64,000 bases of DNA from JANNBN01 sp031385545 (lineage in GTDB: Bacteria > Actinomycetota > Acidimicrobiia > Acidimicrobiales > JANYDT01): contig JANNBN010000130.1 in assembly GCA_031385545.1 (NCBI GenBank), forward strand, positions 24,181 to 88,180. The letters are read 5' to 3'. This document shows, one piece after another, positions 25,919 through 34,046 of the stretch; positions within the stretch are counted from its first letter, which is position 1; each line of letters starts with the position of its first letter. The translations under genes and the position numbers were made by a program. The notes beneath the pieces are model-generated. The model was not told where the DNA came from and did no database searches. It saw nothing but the letters and a program-made list of their open reading frames with translations.

Positions 25919-27405
25919 GAAACGGGACCCGGGTGAATTATCCCCCGGTAGTCGGGGGCCACCAGCGGCGCAGCGTGCAGCGTGTAGACGGAACAGATAT
26001 CGGCGTCGGTCGGCCACCCGCTGGCCGCTCGCACCTCAGCGGCCAAGTGACGGAGGGCCGGATGATCCGACCATTCAGCCCGCTCGATGATCGACGCGAG
26101 AGCAACACGGCACTCCAGGTGTTCTCCGACGCACTCGAACGGCTTCCACTCGGACAGGCCGAGCAGCGCACGGAATCCTTCGATGGATGACGACGAAAAC
26201 AACTCAGAACCCCAGATGCGCTCAACCTCGGTACGGGGCAATGACGTGCACAGTGCTAAGTACACGAACTGACACTTGGGGCACTCGCCGCACCACCGGG
26301 TCACCCGACGTGCGGGGTCGATGCGCTGCGTGCGGTTGCAGCTGGAGAACGAATCGAAGTAGCGCCGGCACGTGGCAGCGAAGCGCTGCGAGATGTCAAG
26401 CTCTGACAGCGGACGCAGCAGCGAGAACCAACGTAGCTCCGGCGTGATGCGAGCGACAGCTGCCGCAATGGCCGACTCTGCTTCGTCGCTCTTGGCCCAC
26501 TGGTGGTTGATCGCGACACCGCGGTATTCGACGTTGCCTTCCGAGGCTGATCGTTCGTTGGACATCACCAACGAATCGTGGCCGCCGAGCACCGCTGCGA
26601 TGAGCGCCGCGAACGACACGATTGCGGTCGCCGGCACATGCCCGTTGCGGGCGCCCAGCTCGTTGAGCTCGACGATGGCCGGGTCGATGATCCGTTCGAC
26701 GGCCACGTCGGGCAGGCCCGATGCGTCGATGACGTCTTGGATGATGGGGAAACGCCGCACCGTGACGAGGGTCGGCGCTCGGCCCGCTGCCCGAAGTGCC
26801 TCGATGGTGACGCAAGAGTCTTTTCCTCCTCCCACCGCTACCAAGGGGCCGTTGCCCAATTCTGCACCAGCCCGTTCGGGCTTGGTCTCGTGCACGTCGA
26901 CGTGCCAAGCCGGGCGCAGTTCTGGGTCAAGCCCGTTGACGAAGCAGTATTCGCCCAGTCCCCGGGTCAACAGCAGCTGGTGCAGGGCAAGGTCGTCTGA
27001 GCTGATTCGGCCGTGCACACGGATGTCTGCAGCGGCCGATGCCTTGTAATAGCTGAGCCCCGCCACGACCCAGAGATGTGTCAGCAGACGTTCAGCTATG
27101 TTCCAGCGGGTCGCCCAGACAGTCGAAGCATCGGACGCTTCCGTGGCGACATGAAACAGGTACCGCTCGGTGAACCGGATGACGTCACCTGCTGGGTCAA
27201 GTCCACCGCCGTGTCGGAACGCGTCGAGCAGGTCGTCGATCGGCGCGTTCAGCGGCAGGTCGGACCGCGCAAGGCAGTAGTGCAGGTCTGCATTGACCGT
27301 CTCGGCGGTTCGGGTGAACGTCCAACCGAGGTGGTGGAACCACGGCCAGTCGGCCGGGTCGAACCCGGGGTCGAGAATCCCTTCGGGCAGTCCGCCGGCT
27401 GTCAT
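25915..27405 (-). CDS. murL: UDP-MurNAc-L-alanyl-L-glutamate epimerase
   Basis: A 496-residue cytoplasmic enzyme. The PP-loop-type signature VAVGGGKDSCVT is at about residues 188-198. It is followed by the family's SNERSASEGN stretch, the FSSCNRTQR segment and a WCGECPKCQFVYLAL motif with paired cysteines. This combination and the adjacency to a MurD-type ligase match MurL, described in Xanthomonas and also found in some actinobacteria. It epimerises the terminal L-Glu of UDP-MurNAc-L-Ala-L-Glu to D-Glu with ATP, replacing glutamate racemase MurI. The ATG at 27405 overlaps the stop of the c-di-GMP phosphodiesterase gene by 4 bases and its own stop overlaps murD2 by 4. Confidence 0.85.
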   Translation of the reverse strand: MTAGGLPEGILDPGFDPADWPWFHHLGWTFTRTAETVNADLHYCLARSDLPLNAPIDDLLDAFRHGGGLDPAGDVIRFTERYLFHVATEASDASTVWATRWNIAERLLTHLWVVAGLSYYKASAAADIRVHGRISSDDLALHQLLLTRGLGEYCFVNGLDPELRPAWHVDVHETKPERAGAELGNGPLVAVGGGKDSCVTIEALRAAGRAPTLVTVRRFPIIQDVIDASGLPDVAVERIIDPAIVELNELGARNGHVPATAIVSFAALIAAVLGGHDSLVMSNERSASEGNVEYRGVAINHQWAKSDEAESAIAAAVARITPELRWFSLLRPLSELDISQRFAATCRRYFDSFSSCNRTQRIDPARRVTRWCGECPKCQFVYLALCTSLPRTEVERIWGSELFSSSSIEGFRALLGLSEWKPFECVGEHLECRVALASIIERAEWSDHPALRHLAAEVRAASGWPTDADICSVYTLHAAPLVAPDYRGIIHPGPVS

Positions 27406-29192
27406 GCGTGGGTGACCGGGCCCGCTGCATGGCGGCGGCGGAGCCAGTCGACCAGGACGTCGGCCGGGAGCGGGCGTGACACCAGGTACCCCTGCGCAAT
27501 GGTGCAGCCGAGCCACCGAAGCTGCTCGAGTGAACGTTCGTCCTCGACACCTTCTGCAACCGTATCGAGACCGAAGCTGCTGGCGACCTCGATGACGGCC
27601 CGGACGATTGCCAGGTTGGCCGGATTGTCTGCCAAGTCGATGACGAAGGACTTGTCGATCTTCAATTCATCCACGTCGAGGCGGGCGAGGTACGCCAACG
27701 CCGAGTAGCCCGTGCCGAAATCGTCGATCGACAGCCGGACACCGAGGGCCTTGATGCGTTCAACGACGCTGCGAGACACTTCGGAGTCGGTCGTGAACTC
27801 GCTCTCGGTGATCTCGAGGGTCAGCCATTCGCCGCTGAGCCCGGCGATGGTCAGCGCGTTGGCAATGTCGTCTGGCAGGTCGATGTCACGCAGGCAACGA
27901 GCGGGGAGGTTGACAGCCACGCCCATCGACAGTCCCTCGCGGTGCCATTGCGCGCATTGCGGCAGCGCCGTGTGCAGCACGAACCAGGTGAGGTCGTGGA
28001 TGAGGCCTGTGTGCTCAGCCAACGGCACCAATTCGTCCGGAGGGATTGCGCCCCGCACGGGATGACGCCAGCGGACGAGGGCTTCAGCACCGACGACTGC
28101 TCCGGTGGCGATATCGGTCTTGGGCTGGTAGTGCACGTCGAGTTCGCCCAGCTCGATCGCCTGGCGAAGATCGACGACAAGCTCAAGCTGGTCAGTGGTG
28201 ACCCTCTCGTGGATGGGGTCCCACATTTCGAGTGTGGACTCGGGTGCTTCCTTGGCGACATACATCGCAACGTCGGCATGACGAAGGAGGACGCTGCGCG
28301 TGACACCGTGGAACGGAGCGACTGCCATCCCCATCGCGGCGTCGACGTGGATGGTGGCGTCGCCTGCGTCGATGGGACCGGCCACCGCTCGGAGCAACCG
28401 GGCAGCCTGAGCCTGGGCATCGTCGAGGTCCACGACATCGGAGAACAGGACGGCGAACGAATCGCCACCGATACGCGCCGCCGCGCAGTCGACCCGAAGC
28501 GACCTCACCAGCCGCTGGGCGACTTCGGCCACAACGGTGTCGCCGACGGTGTGTCCGAAGCTGGCGTTGATCTCTTTGAACCGGTTGAGGTCGAATACGA
28601 CCAGCGCTGCAGCGTGCGGGCTTGCCGTTGCCATGGAGGCCGACACGCGTGTGAGCGCGGCGTCTATGGCCTGATCGAATGCGATGCGGTTTGCAAGACC
28701 GGTCAACGGGTCGTGGGTGGCGTCGTGCTCGTGGTCGTCGAGTTCGGCGGCGAGTTCGGTGCTGAGACGTGACGCACCCATCGCAAGCGCGACGAAGTGG
28801 CCTGCTGCGCTGGCGGCTGACAGGTCGACGGAAGAGTCTGCGTGCGGTGCGAGGTACAGCTCGCCGATGAGGTCACCGTTGCAATGCATCGGAAGTTGCA
28901 CCACACCCGGCCGGATGTCGGCGTGACGGCTGATGTTGGCGAGCGGGTCGGTGGACCAACGAGACGACCGGCCGTCGTACATCACGATCTCGGCAATCGC
29001 CGCCCGGGTTGCTTTGAGCGTTGAACGGAGCAGTTCGAGCGGGTCGGGATGCAGCGCTGTTGCCAGCTCGCCCAGGGCGCCCAAGCGGTCGAGGTGTTCG
29101 GACCGGTACGAGTCCAACACAGCGACCGAACCGGTGCGCCGATCGACCCGACGGGGCGTCCTGCGATCAGGCCGGGGCGGAGGAGAGGTCAC
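27402..29192 (-). CDS. GGDEF-EAL protein, probable c-di-GMP phosphodiesterase
   Basis: About 596 residues. A GAF-like N-terminal region (LYLAPHADSSVDLSAASAAGH) is followed by a GGDEF domain whose active-site motif is RIGGDSFAVLF, with Ser for Glu, so cyclase activity is doubtful. An EAL domain follows with all key residues: GAEALVRWRHP, VNLPARCL, LEITESE, IDDFGTGYSAL, KIDKSF, AEGVED and QGYLVSRPLP. The predicted activity is hydrolysis of c-di-GMP, with the GGDEF domain possibly a GTP sensor. No membrane segment is seen, so it is cytosolic. The GTG at 29192 is a likely start, but a later GTG (VAVLDSYRSEHL) is possible. It is coupled to murL by an ATGA overlap and divergent from the glycosyltransferase operon. 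Confidence 0.88.
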   Translation of the reverse strand: MTSPPPRPDRRTPRRVDRRTGSVAVLDSYRSEHLDRLGALGELATALHPDPLELLRSTLKATRAAIAEIVMYDGRSSRWSTDPLANISRHADIRPGVVQLPMHCNGDLIGELYLAPHADSSVDLSAASAAGHFVALAMGASRLSTELAAELDDHEHDATHDPLTGLANRIAFDQAIDAALTRVSASMATASPHAAALVVFDLNRFKEINASFGHTVGDTVVAEVAQRLVRSLRVDCAAARIGGDSFAVLFSDVVDLDDAQAQAARLLRAVAGPIDAGDATIHVDAAMGMAVAPFHGVTRSVLLRHADVAMYVAKEAPESTLEMWDPIHERVTTDQLELVVDLRQAIELGELDVHYQPKTDIATGAVVGAEALVRWRHPVRGAIPPDELVPLAEHTGLIHDLTWFVLHTALPQCAQWHREGLSMGVAVNLPARCLRDIDLPDDIANALTIAGLSGEWLTLEITESEFTTDSEVSRSVVERIKALGVRLSIDDFGTGYSALAYLARLDVDELKIDKSFVIDLADNPANLAIVRAVIEVASSFGLDTVAEGVEDERSLEQLRWLGCTIAQGYLVSRPLPADVLVDWLRRRHAAGPVTHA

Positions 29193-29523
29193 GTGTCGGG
29201 TTCGGTTCTCGGGGGATTCGGTCTTAGCGTGGTTCCGCTGACAGACCTGGGTTCGACCGAGGCAAAATTCGGGCCCAGAACAGCTCGGACATGCCACAGG
29301 CGATAGAGTTCGAGCTTACCAGCGGTCGCCCCAACCGAACCGCACGGAGCACCAAGTTCGCCAGCAACTTTGCCAGCAACGTCACCACGCCCGGTGAGGG
29401 ACTAATCTTGAGCGTGAGGGGCGACGAACCCAGCCGTTCAGTGCCGATACGTCAGTCCTCCCCGCTTTATCTGCCGCCTGTTACAGCCCCACCTGCCCTT
29501 TCTCGTCGATCGGAAGCTTGCAC
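29193..29523. other. divergent intergenic region between the PDE and the glycosyltransferase operon
   Basis: About 330 bases with no convincing gene or RNA. It should hold promoters for both the phosphodiesterase-murL operon (minus) and the small membrane protein/glycosyltransferase pair (plus). A short duplication, GCCAGCAAC(T/G)T, occurs around 29355-29380. I see no c-di-GMP riboswitch signature. Confidence 0.5.
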
Positions 29524-29817
29524 ATGAACACCGCTACAGACTGGCGGCTAGAGTCGGCTGCGCCCAGCCGCATCAGCTCTTCTGCTCCGGTATCGACCCC
29601 GGGCCCATTGCCCCGGCCAGAGGTTTCCTCCATGTACTCGCCAGCCTCCATCGCTTTCTTCGGTCTCAGTGGCTCAGCCGTCGGGGCAGCCGGGGTCACC
29701 GGCAGTTTCGGAGGGCTCACCAGCCTGTTCGTCACCGCCATCGTGCTTTCAATCCTGTTCTTCGGGCTGCTTGCCGCCCGAGCGGTCGTTCGCCGCCGCC
29801 ACGGCGTCAGCCGCTGA
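29524..29817 (+). CDS. small membrane protein upstream of the glycosyltransferase
   Basis: 97 residues that I do not recognise. The N-terminal 45 residues are polar and Ser/Pro-rich. A Gly/Ser-rich stretch (FFGLSGSAVGAAGVTGSFGG) leads into one strong transmembrane helix, SLFVTAIVLSILFFGLLAARAV, followed by an Arg-rich cytoplasmic end (RRRHGVSR). An internal ATG (MYSPASIAFFG) could give a shorter product of about 60 residues. It lies 42 bases before the glycosyltransferase gene on the same strand and is probably an accessory protein of that system. Confidence 0.6.
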   Translation: MNTATDWRLESAAPSRISSSAPVSTPGPLPRPEVSSMYSPASIAFFGLSGSAVGAAGVTGSFGGLTSLFVTAIVLSILFFGLLAARAVVRRRHGVSR

Positions 29818-29859
29818 TCAGCCACCCAATTCAAGGAAAACACCGGGTCGGCTTCCACA

Positions 29860-31242
29860 GTGCTGCAAGGGATCACCAACGCCGCCAACATCGTGGTGGT
29901 CCTGTCGCTGGTCTATCTGATCGGGGTCATGATCTCCGGGCGTCACCAGCCCGAGGTGCCGATCGGCTCAACCGACCATCTCACGCCGGTGTTCATCGTC
30001 CCGTGCCTCAACGAAGAGCGGGTGATCGGGCAGACGCTTGACCGGCTTCTCGCCATTCACCGCGCGCTCGTCGTCGTGATCGACGACGGGTCAGATGACG
30101 CCACGGCCGAAGTGGTGCGCAAACGCCAGAACGACCGGGTGCTACTTGCACAGCGGACTCTCCCGCACGCACGCCACGGCAAAGGCGCAGCGCTGAACTA
30201 CGGCTTCGGTCGGCTGGTTGACTGGGCCACAGGTCGAGGCGTGGACCCTGCCGACACAATCGTCTGTGTGATGGACGCCGACGGCGTCATCGACGAGCAG
30301 GCCGTCGACCGGGTGTTGCCGTATTTTCTCGACCGTCAGGTCGCCGGCTGCCAGATCCTGGTGCGAATCCGCAACCGCCACAAGCTCATCGGGCGCATGC
30401 AGGACGTGGAGTTCACCACGTTCACCGAGCTGGTGCAGAGCGGCCGCCAGAACATCGGCTCGTCGGGACTGGGCGGGAACGGACAGTTCACCCGCCTTGG
30501 AGCGCTCGAAGAACTGGGCACGCACCCCTGGTCGGATTGCCTGGTCGAGGACCTGGATCTTGGCCTGCAGCTTCTCGCGAAGGGGTGGGACCTCCGAGTC
30601 TGCACCGACACGTTCGTTGCCCAACAGGGGCTCGAAAGCGTCAGCCGCCTCGTACGGCAGCGAACCCGCTGGGTGCAGGGCCTGTTCCAGACCTGGCGTC
30701 GGATCCCGTCCATCCTTGCGTCACCCATGAAGCTGCGGGCACAGATGGATGTGCTGTATGCCCTCGTCTTCCCCGGGATCGTGGCGGTTGTGTGGCCGAT
30801 CGTCATCCTGGTCGCTCACGCATACATGCTGTCGTTGGTTCTCTCGAGCAAGGTCGGCGCAGCCTTTGGAAGCCCGCGCTGGTGGGCTGCGATCGCCGTG
30901 TGGTACTCGTTCACGTTCGGCCCGGCGCTGTACCTGATGTTCCACTATCGGCGCCGAACGGGCGAGATGACGAGGGTCGGCGCATTCCTCAACGCCCACG
31001 TCTACGCCCTGTTTCAGCTCATCTGGTACATCGCCGGATGGAAGGCGATGGCCCGCATCATCACGCGTCGTCATGGCTGGGTGAAGACCGAGCGGTACGA
31101 CGAGCCGGACCAGCCACCGTTGCAAATCGAATCGAACCCGAGTGGGTACCTTGCCGCGACCCCGTCCACCGGGAACACCGGCGCAGCCGACTCGGCAGGG
31201 CGATCGGCCCCCGATCCTGGCGTTTCACAACCCGGCACCTGA
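29860..31242 (+). CDS. family 2 processive glycosyltransferase, membrane-bound
   Basis: A 460-residue integral-membrane glycosyltransferase. An N-terminal helix (IVVVLSLVYLIGVMI) is followed by a GT-A domain with the nucleotide-binding DDGSDD, metal-binding VMDADG, catalytic VEDLDLG and acceptor motif RQRTRW. Three or four C-terminal transmembrane helices follow (about 290-390), then a low-complexity polar tail of about 60 residues. The D, DxD, ED, QxxRW set is that of processive enzymes such as cellulose, hyaluronan or poly-GlcNAc synthases. It most likely makes or exports a surface polysaccharide. No PilZ domain is present, but a c-di-GMP phosphodiesterase is divergently transcribed next door. 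The start is GTG 29860. Confidence 0.88.
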   Translation: MLQGITNAANIVVVLSLVYLIGVMISGRHQPEVPIGSTDHLTPVFIVPCLNEERVIGQTLDRLLAIHRALVVVIDDGSDDATAEVVRKRQNDRVLLAQRTLPHARHGKGAALNYGFGRLVDWATGRGVDPADTIVCVMDADGVIDEQAVDRVLPYFLDRQVAGCQILVRIRNRHKLIGRMQDVEFTTFTELVQSGRQNIGSSGLGGNGQFTRLGALEELGTHPWSDCLVEDLDLGLQLLAKGWDLRVCTDTFVAQQGLESVSRLVRQRTRWVQGLFQTWRRIPSILASPMKLRAQMDVLYALVFPGIVAVVWPIVILVAHAYMLSLVLSSKVGAAFGSPRWWAAIAVWYSFTFGPALYLMFHYRRRTGEMTRVGAFLNAHVYALFQLIWYIAGWKAMARIITRRHGWVKTERYDEPDQPPLQIESNPSGYLAATPSTGNTGAADSAGRSAPDPGVSQPGT

Positions 31243-31331
31243 CCTCGCCGGGCGCCGCTCGCCCGCATCGGTCTTCTCCAACGTTGCTGAGAACCCAACG
31301 TTGGTTCCAGGGCAGAGGGTTTGGTCGGATG

Positions 31332-31470
31332 GTGTGGTTTTGCTGCCGGCCAAGTGTGGTTTTTGCTGCCGGCCAGGCGGGTTGCTCGGGGTGACCAGCG
31401 GTCCGAGTTTCGATTGGCCACCCGACCAAACAAAGTGGGCGTGCTCTGCAGGTGTGGGCGTGCTCTGCAG
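31332..31470. repeat. two pairs of short direct duplications
   Basis: GTGTGGTTTT(T)GCTGCCGGCC plus A occurs at 31332-31352 and 31354-31375. GTGGGCGTGCTCTGCAG occurs at 31435-31451 and 31454-31470. Both pairs lie in the 383-base non-coding stretch 31243-31625 after the glycosyltransferase. Two AACGTT boxes at 31280 and 31297 lie just before them. No gene is recognisable there. Confidence 0.85.
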
Positions 31471-31552
31471 GGATGCTGGAGACACCCGAACCTGCTGGGG
31501 ACGCCCGCACCAGGCCTGGCCGAGCTCAGAGGCTTCGAGTCCACCGGAATAG

Positions 31553-31595
31553 TTTTTCATGATTTGTAATTACTTTTCATGCTCTATCATGATAT
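31553..31595 (+). promoter_or_regulatory. AT-rich promoter/operator region upstream of the WXG100-like gene
   Basis: A sharp drop in GC with repeated TTTTCATG (31554-31561 and 31574-31581) and the perfect palindrome TATCATGATA (31585-31594). It ends 30 bases before the ATG at 31626, which has a strong ribosome-binding site (TTTGGAGG, 5 bases upstream). The position fits a promoter with a regulator site; the regulator is unknown. Confidence 0.5.
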
Positions 31596-31625
31596 CTTCG
31601 CAACCCGATTTTGTTTGGAGGCTCC

Positions 31626-31988
31626 ATGCCAAGCTGGCAACCCGATTGGTCCGACGTTCCGTTTGATCACCCCGCAGCGCATGAGTACGCGGCGGTGTGT
31701 CGGCGGACCAGTGCGACACTGCGCCACATCGCCGAACAGCGCACATATCTCGCGTCCCAGGCCGTGGTCGACTGGGAAGGCCCGAAGCGGGTCCGTTTCG
31801 ACGGCGACATCGCGCGCTGGAATACCGAGGCGTCGACCGTGGCCGACCAACTCCTTGCGGTTGCCGCCCGGGTCGAGGCGGCCTCCGACACGGCTCGCCA
31901 TTTCCAAGCACAACGCGAGGCCGGTCGCGTTCGCTGGTGGGCTGAGCGGCAGACGGAAGAGTCGGCAGCCGAGGCAGCCTCCCGGTGA
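31626..31988 (+). CDS. WXG100-like small helical protein
   Basis: A 120-residue protein predicted to be almost entirely helical. The centre shows a W-E-G turn (AVVDWEGPKRVRFDGD) followed by a helix with ARWNTEASTVADQLLAVAARVEAA, which fits the WxG motif and the spacing of the ESX/WXG100 family. The length is close to the usual 100 residues, with a polar C-terminal extension (AERQTEESAAEAASR). WXG100 proteins are secreted as dimers by type VII systems. No EccC, EccD or other ESX gene is in this window. GGAGG at 31616-31620 supports ATG 31626. Its stop overlaps the next gene (GTGA). Confidence 0.55.
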   Translation: MPSWQPDWSDVPFDHPAAHEYAAVCRRTSATLRHIAEQRTYLASQAVVDWEGPKRVRFDGDIARWNTEASTVADQLLAVAARVEAASDTARHFQAQREAGRVRWWAERQTEESAAEAASR

Positions 31989-32263
31989 GCGGGCTGTCAC
32001 ACAGAATGTCCAGTGCGGTGCCAGTGCGACTTCGGCGCTTCGTCGCTCGCGATTCCGACCTGCTCGTGGTCCTGCTGACGTCCGTGTCGGCGCTCCGCCT
32101 GCTGGCGGATCGACAGACGCTCACCTCGCCACCCGGGTCGGGCATCGGGTTCGATGCCGCACCCGTCGAACCGCTTGCTCGTCTGTACCGGTCGGGCAAC
32201 GCAACTGACGTTCGGGTGCTCAAGGTCGCCGCCAGCTTCGACCGGGCGGACCGCCGGTCCTGA
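31985..32263 (+). CDS. hypothetical protein coupled to the WXG100-like gene
   Basis: A 92-residue protein I do not recognise. The GTG at 31985 overlaps the stop of the preceding gene, which argues that it is translated. The N-terminal part is basic (RLRRFVARDSD) followed by a hydrophobic stretch LLVVLLTSVSALRLL, possibly amphipathic rather than membrane-spanning. The rest is polar and ends RADRRS. It may be a partner of the WXG100-like protein, which is inference from coupling only. Confidence 0.55.
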   Translation: MSGLSHRMSSAVPVRLRRFVARDSDLLVVLLTSVSALRLLADRQTLTSPPGSGIGFDAAPVEPLARLYRSGNATDVRVLKVAASFDRADRRS

Positions 32264-32280
32264 CGCACCTCGACGATGCA

Positions 32281-32309
32281 CCGTGCAGGACCCACTTGGA
32301 CCTGCACGG
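32281..32309 (+). terminator. perfect 9-bp hairpin before the DUF35 gene
   Basis: CCGTGCAGG (32281-32289) pairs with CCTGCACGG (32301-32309) around an 11-base loop. It is 17 bases after the preceding stop codon and 22 bases before the ATG of the DUF35 gene, so it is either a terminator without a T-run or a leader structure. Confidence 0.55.
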
Positions 32310-32331
32310 CGGCAACGGCCAGACTGACGCC

Positions 32332-32757
32332 ATGAGCACGATCAGCACCACGAGCACGCCAACCAGCAGCCCCATCGCTCACGTCAGCTACCTCGTGCTG
32401 GGCGACGACCCGCATCTGGTGGCCAACGAATGCGTTGGGTGCGGCGCTCGATTCTTCGATCGGCGCAACGCCTGCGCCGGGTGCTTCGGGACCGAATTCC
32501 GGCAGGTCGCAATCGAGACCACCGGTGAGGTGCGGTCGTTCACCATCGTGACGTTTGCGGCGCCCGGCGTGCCAGTTCCGTTCGTGGCAGCAGTCGTTGA
32601 TTGCGGCGGCACCAGCGTGCGCGCCAACTTGGTGAACGTCGAGCCATCGCCTGACCATGTCCGGCTGGGCATGAAGGTTCGCCTGGTCCTCACGTCGCTC
32701 GGCACCGACACCCAAGGAGTCGAAGCAGTCAGCTTCGCCTTCGAGCCGAACTCGTGA
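32332..32757 (+). CDS. Zn-ribbon/OB-fold DUF35 protein, thiolase partner
   Basis: A 141-residue protein. After a Ser/Thr-rich N-terminus there is a rubredoxin-like zinc ribbon (CVGCGARFFDRRNACAGC) and an OB-fold with GEVRSFTIVTFAAPGVPVPFVAAVVDC. DUF35 proteins pair with thiolase-like enzymes. In Mycobacterium cholesterol degradation, Ltp2 is active only with a DUF35 partner, and similar pairs operate in mevalonate or acyl-CoA pathways. The next gene, 48 bases away, encodes such a thiolase, so the two probably form one complex. ATG 32332 is preferred over a longer in-frame start at 32296. Confidence 0.85.
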   Translation: MSTISTTSTPTSSPIAHVSYLVLGDDPHLVANECVGCGARFFDRRNACAGCFGTEFRQVAIETTGEVRSFTIVTFAAPGVPVPFVAAVVDCGGTSVRANLVNVEPSPDHVRLGMKVRLVLTSLGTDTQGVEAVSFAFEPNS

Positions 32758-32805
32758 CACCCCAAACCCGCTTCATCACGTTCGCCAACACCTAGGAGCA
32801 CCACC

Positions 32806-34011
32806 ATGGCCAGCAGCTCAGACATCTGGATCCTCGGCATCAACATGACCAAGTTCGGTAAGCACACTGATAAAGACATCGTCGATCTCGGGGCGCAAGC
32901 GGCGATGGCTGCCGTCGCCGATGCGGGTGTGACCATGAAGGACATCGGCATCCTGGCCGCCGGCAACCTGATGGGACGCGGCGCAATCGCGCAGAGCCTG
33001 CAGAAGCAGATCGGCCAGACGGGTATTCCGGCATACAACGTCAGCAACGCCTGCGCCACCGGTGCCACTGCCCTTCGTGTCGCCATCATGGCGATCAAAG
33101 CGGGCGAGACCGACATGGGGATGGCAGTCGGTGTCGAGAAGCTTGCCGGTGCCGGTCTGTTGGGCGCCTCCCCGGCCAAGAGCAGCGATGGGACGTGGCA
33201 GCGCGAGGGCCGGTACGGAGCAGTGGCCGGTATCGACGGCCGCATCGGAACCGACAACATGCCGGGCACGTTCGCGCAGGTCGGCATGGAATACGGGCAC
33301 AAGTACGGCGGAGTCGATTTCGAGCTGTTCGCGAAGATCTCTGAGAAGAACCACGCGCATTCCACACTCAACCCGTTGGCCGCGTACACCAAGGCGATGT
33401 CGCTCGAACAGATCATGAACGAGCCGATGATCGCGTATCCCAACACGCGTGCCATGTGCTCTGCTAACTGCGACGGAGCAGCTGCAGCAGTTGTGGTCAG
33501 CGGCGAGAAACTACGTACGCTTAGCTTAGAGCAGCAGCGCCGCGCGGTGAAGGTGAGCGCGTCCATCCTCACCAGCGACCCGTATCAAGAGGCGTGCCAG
33601 GTACTGCCCGATGTGAACACGCTCACCAAGATCGCGGCGAAGCAGGCCTACGAGCAGGCCGGTATCGGCCCTGAAGACCTCAGCCTGGTGGAACTGCACG
33701 ACTGCTTTGCAACGGCCGAGCTGGTGCACTACGACAACCTCGGCCTCTGTGAAGAGGGCGGCGCGGTCGACTTCTTCAATTCGGGCGCACCATGGCGCCA
33801 CGGTCGGATGCCGGTCAACGTGTCCGGTGGTCTGCAGTCAAAGGGCCACCCCATCGCCGCAACCGGCATCGCCAACATCTGGGAGGTCTGCCAGCACCTC
33901 CGCAGCGAAGCGGGGCCACGCCAGATCGAAGGAGCAAAGGTCGGCCTCGCCCACGTCATCGGGCTCGCATCCGCCTGCGGAATCCACATCCTGGAGAAGT
34001 CAGCCGCCTGA
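32806..34011 (+). CDS. thiolase / SCP-x-type lipid-transfer acyltransferase
   Basis: A 401-residue thiolase-superfamily enzyme. The nucleophile is in NVSNACATGATAL (Cys83). The SCP-x-type HDCFA motif is at about residue 298 and the active-site GHP in SGGLQSKGHPIAATG at about 347. The lack of the classical second CxG cysteine and the HDCFA motif place it in the SCP-x/Ltp group instead of classical acetyl-CoA acetyltransferases. Its partner is presumably the DUF35 protein just upstream. It may cleave beta-ketoacyl- or beta-hydroxyacyl-CoA side chains of steroids or branched lipids; the substrate is not determined. A good AGGAG lies before the ATG. Confidence 0.88.
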   Translation: MASSSDIWILGINMTKFGKHTDKDIVDLGAQAAMAAVADAGVTMKDIGILAAGNLMGRGAIAQSLQKQIGQTGIPAYNVSNACATGATALRVAIMAIKAGETDMGMAVGVEKLAGAGLLGASPAKSSDGTWQREGRYGAVAGIDGRIGTDNMPGTFAQVGMEYGHKYGGVDFELFAKISEKNHAHSTLNPLAAYTKAMSLEQIMNEPMIAYPNTRAMCSANCDGAAAAVVVSGEKLRTLSLEQQRRAVKVSASILTSDPYQEACQVLPDVNTLTKIAAKQAYEQAGIGPEDLSLVELHDCFATAELVHYDNLGLCEEGGAVDFFNSGAPWRHGRMPVNVSGGLQSKGHPIAATGIANIWEVCQHLRSEAGPRQIEGAKVGLAHVIGLASACGIHILEKSAA

Positions 34012-34046
34012 CACTCTGATTTCGCGGCGCGGGATCTGGGCCGTCG

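Noticed and set aside
29193..29523. c-di-GMP riboswitch upstream of the phosphodiesterase or glycosyltransferase
   Set aside because: No GEMM-type conserved segments or tetraloop-receptor layout are visible.
31626..31988. Antitoxin-toxin pair with the following 92-residue protein
   Set aside because: Neither protein has a recognisable toxin or DNA-binding motif; the W-E-G motif fits WXG100 better.
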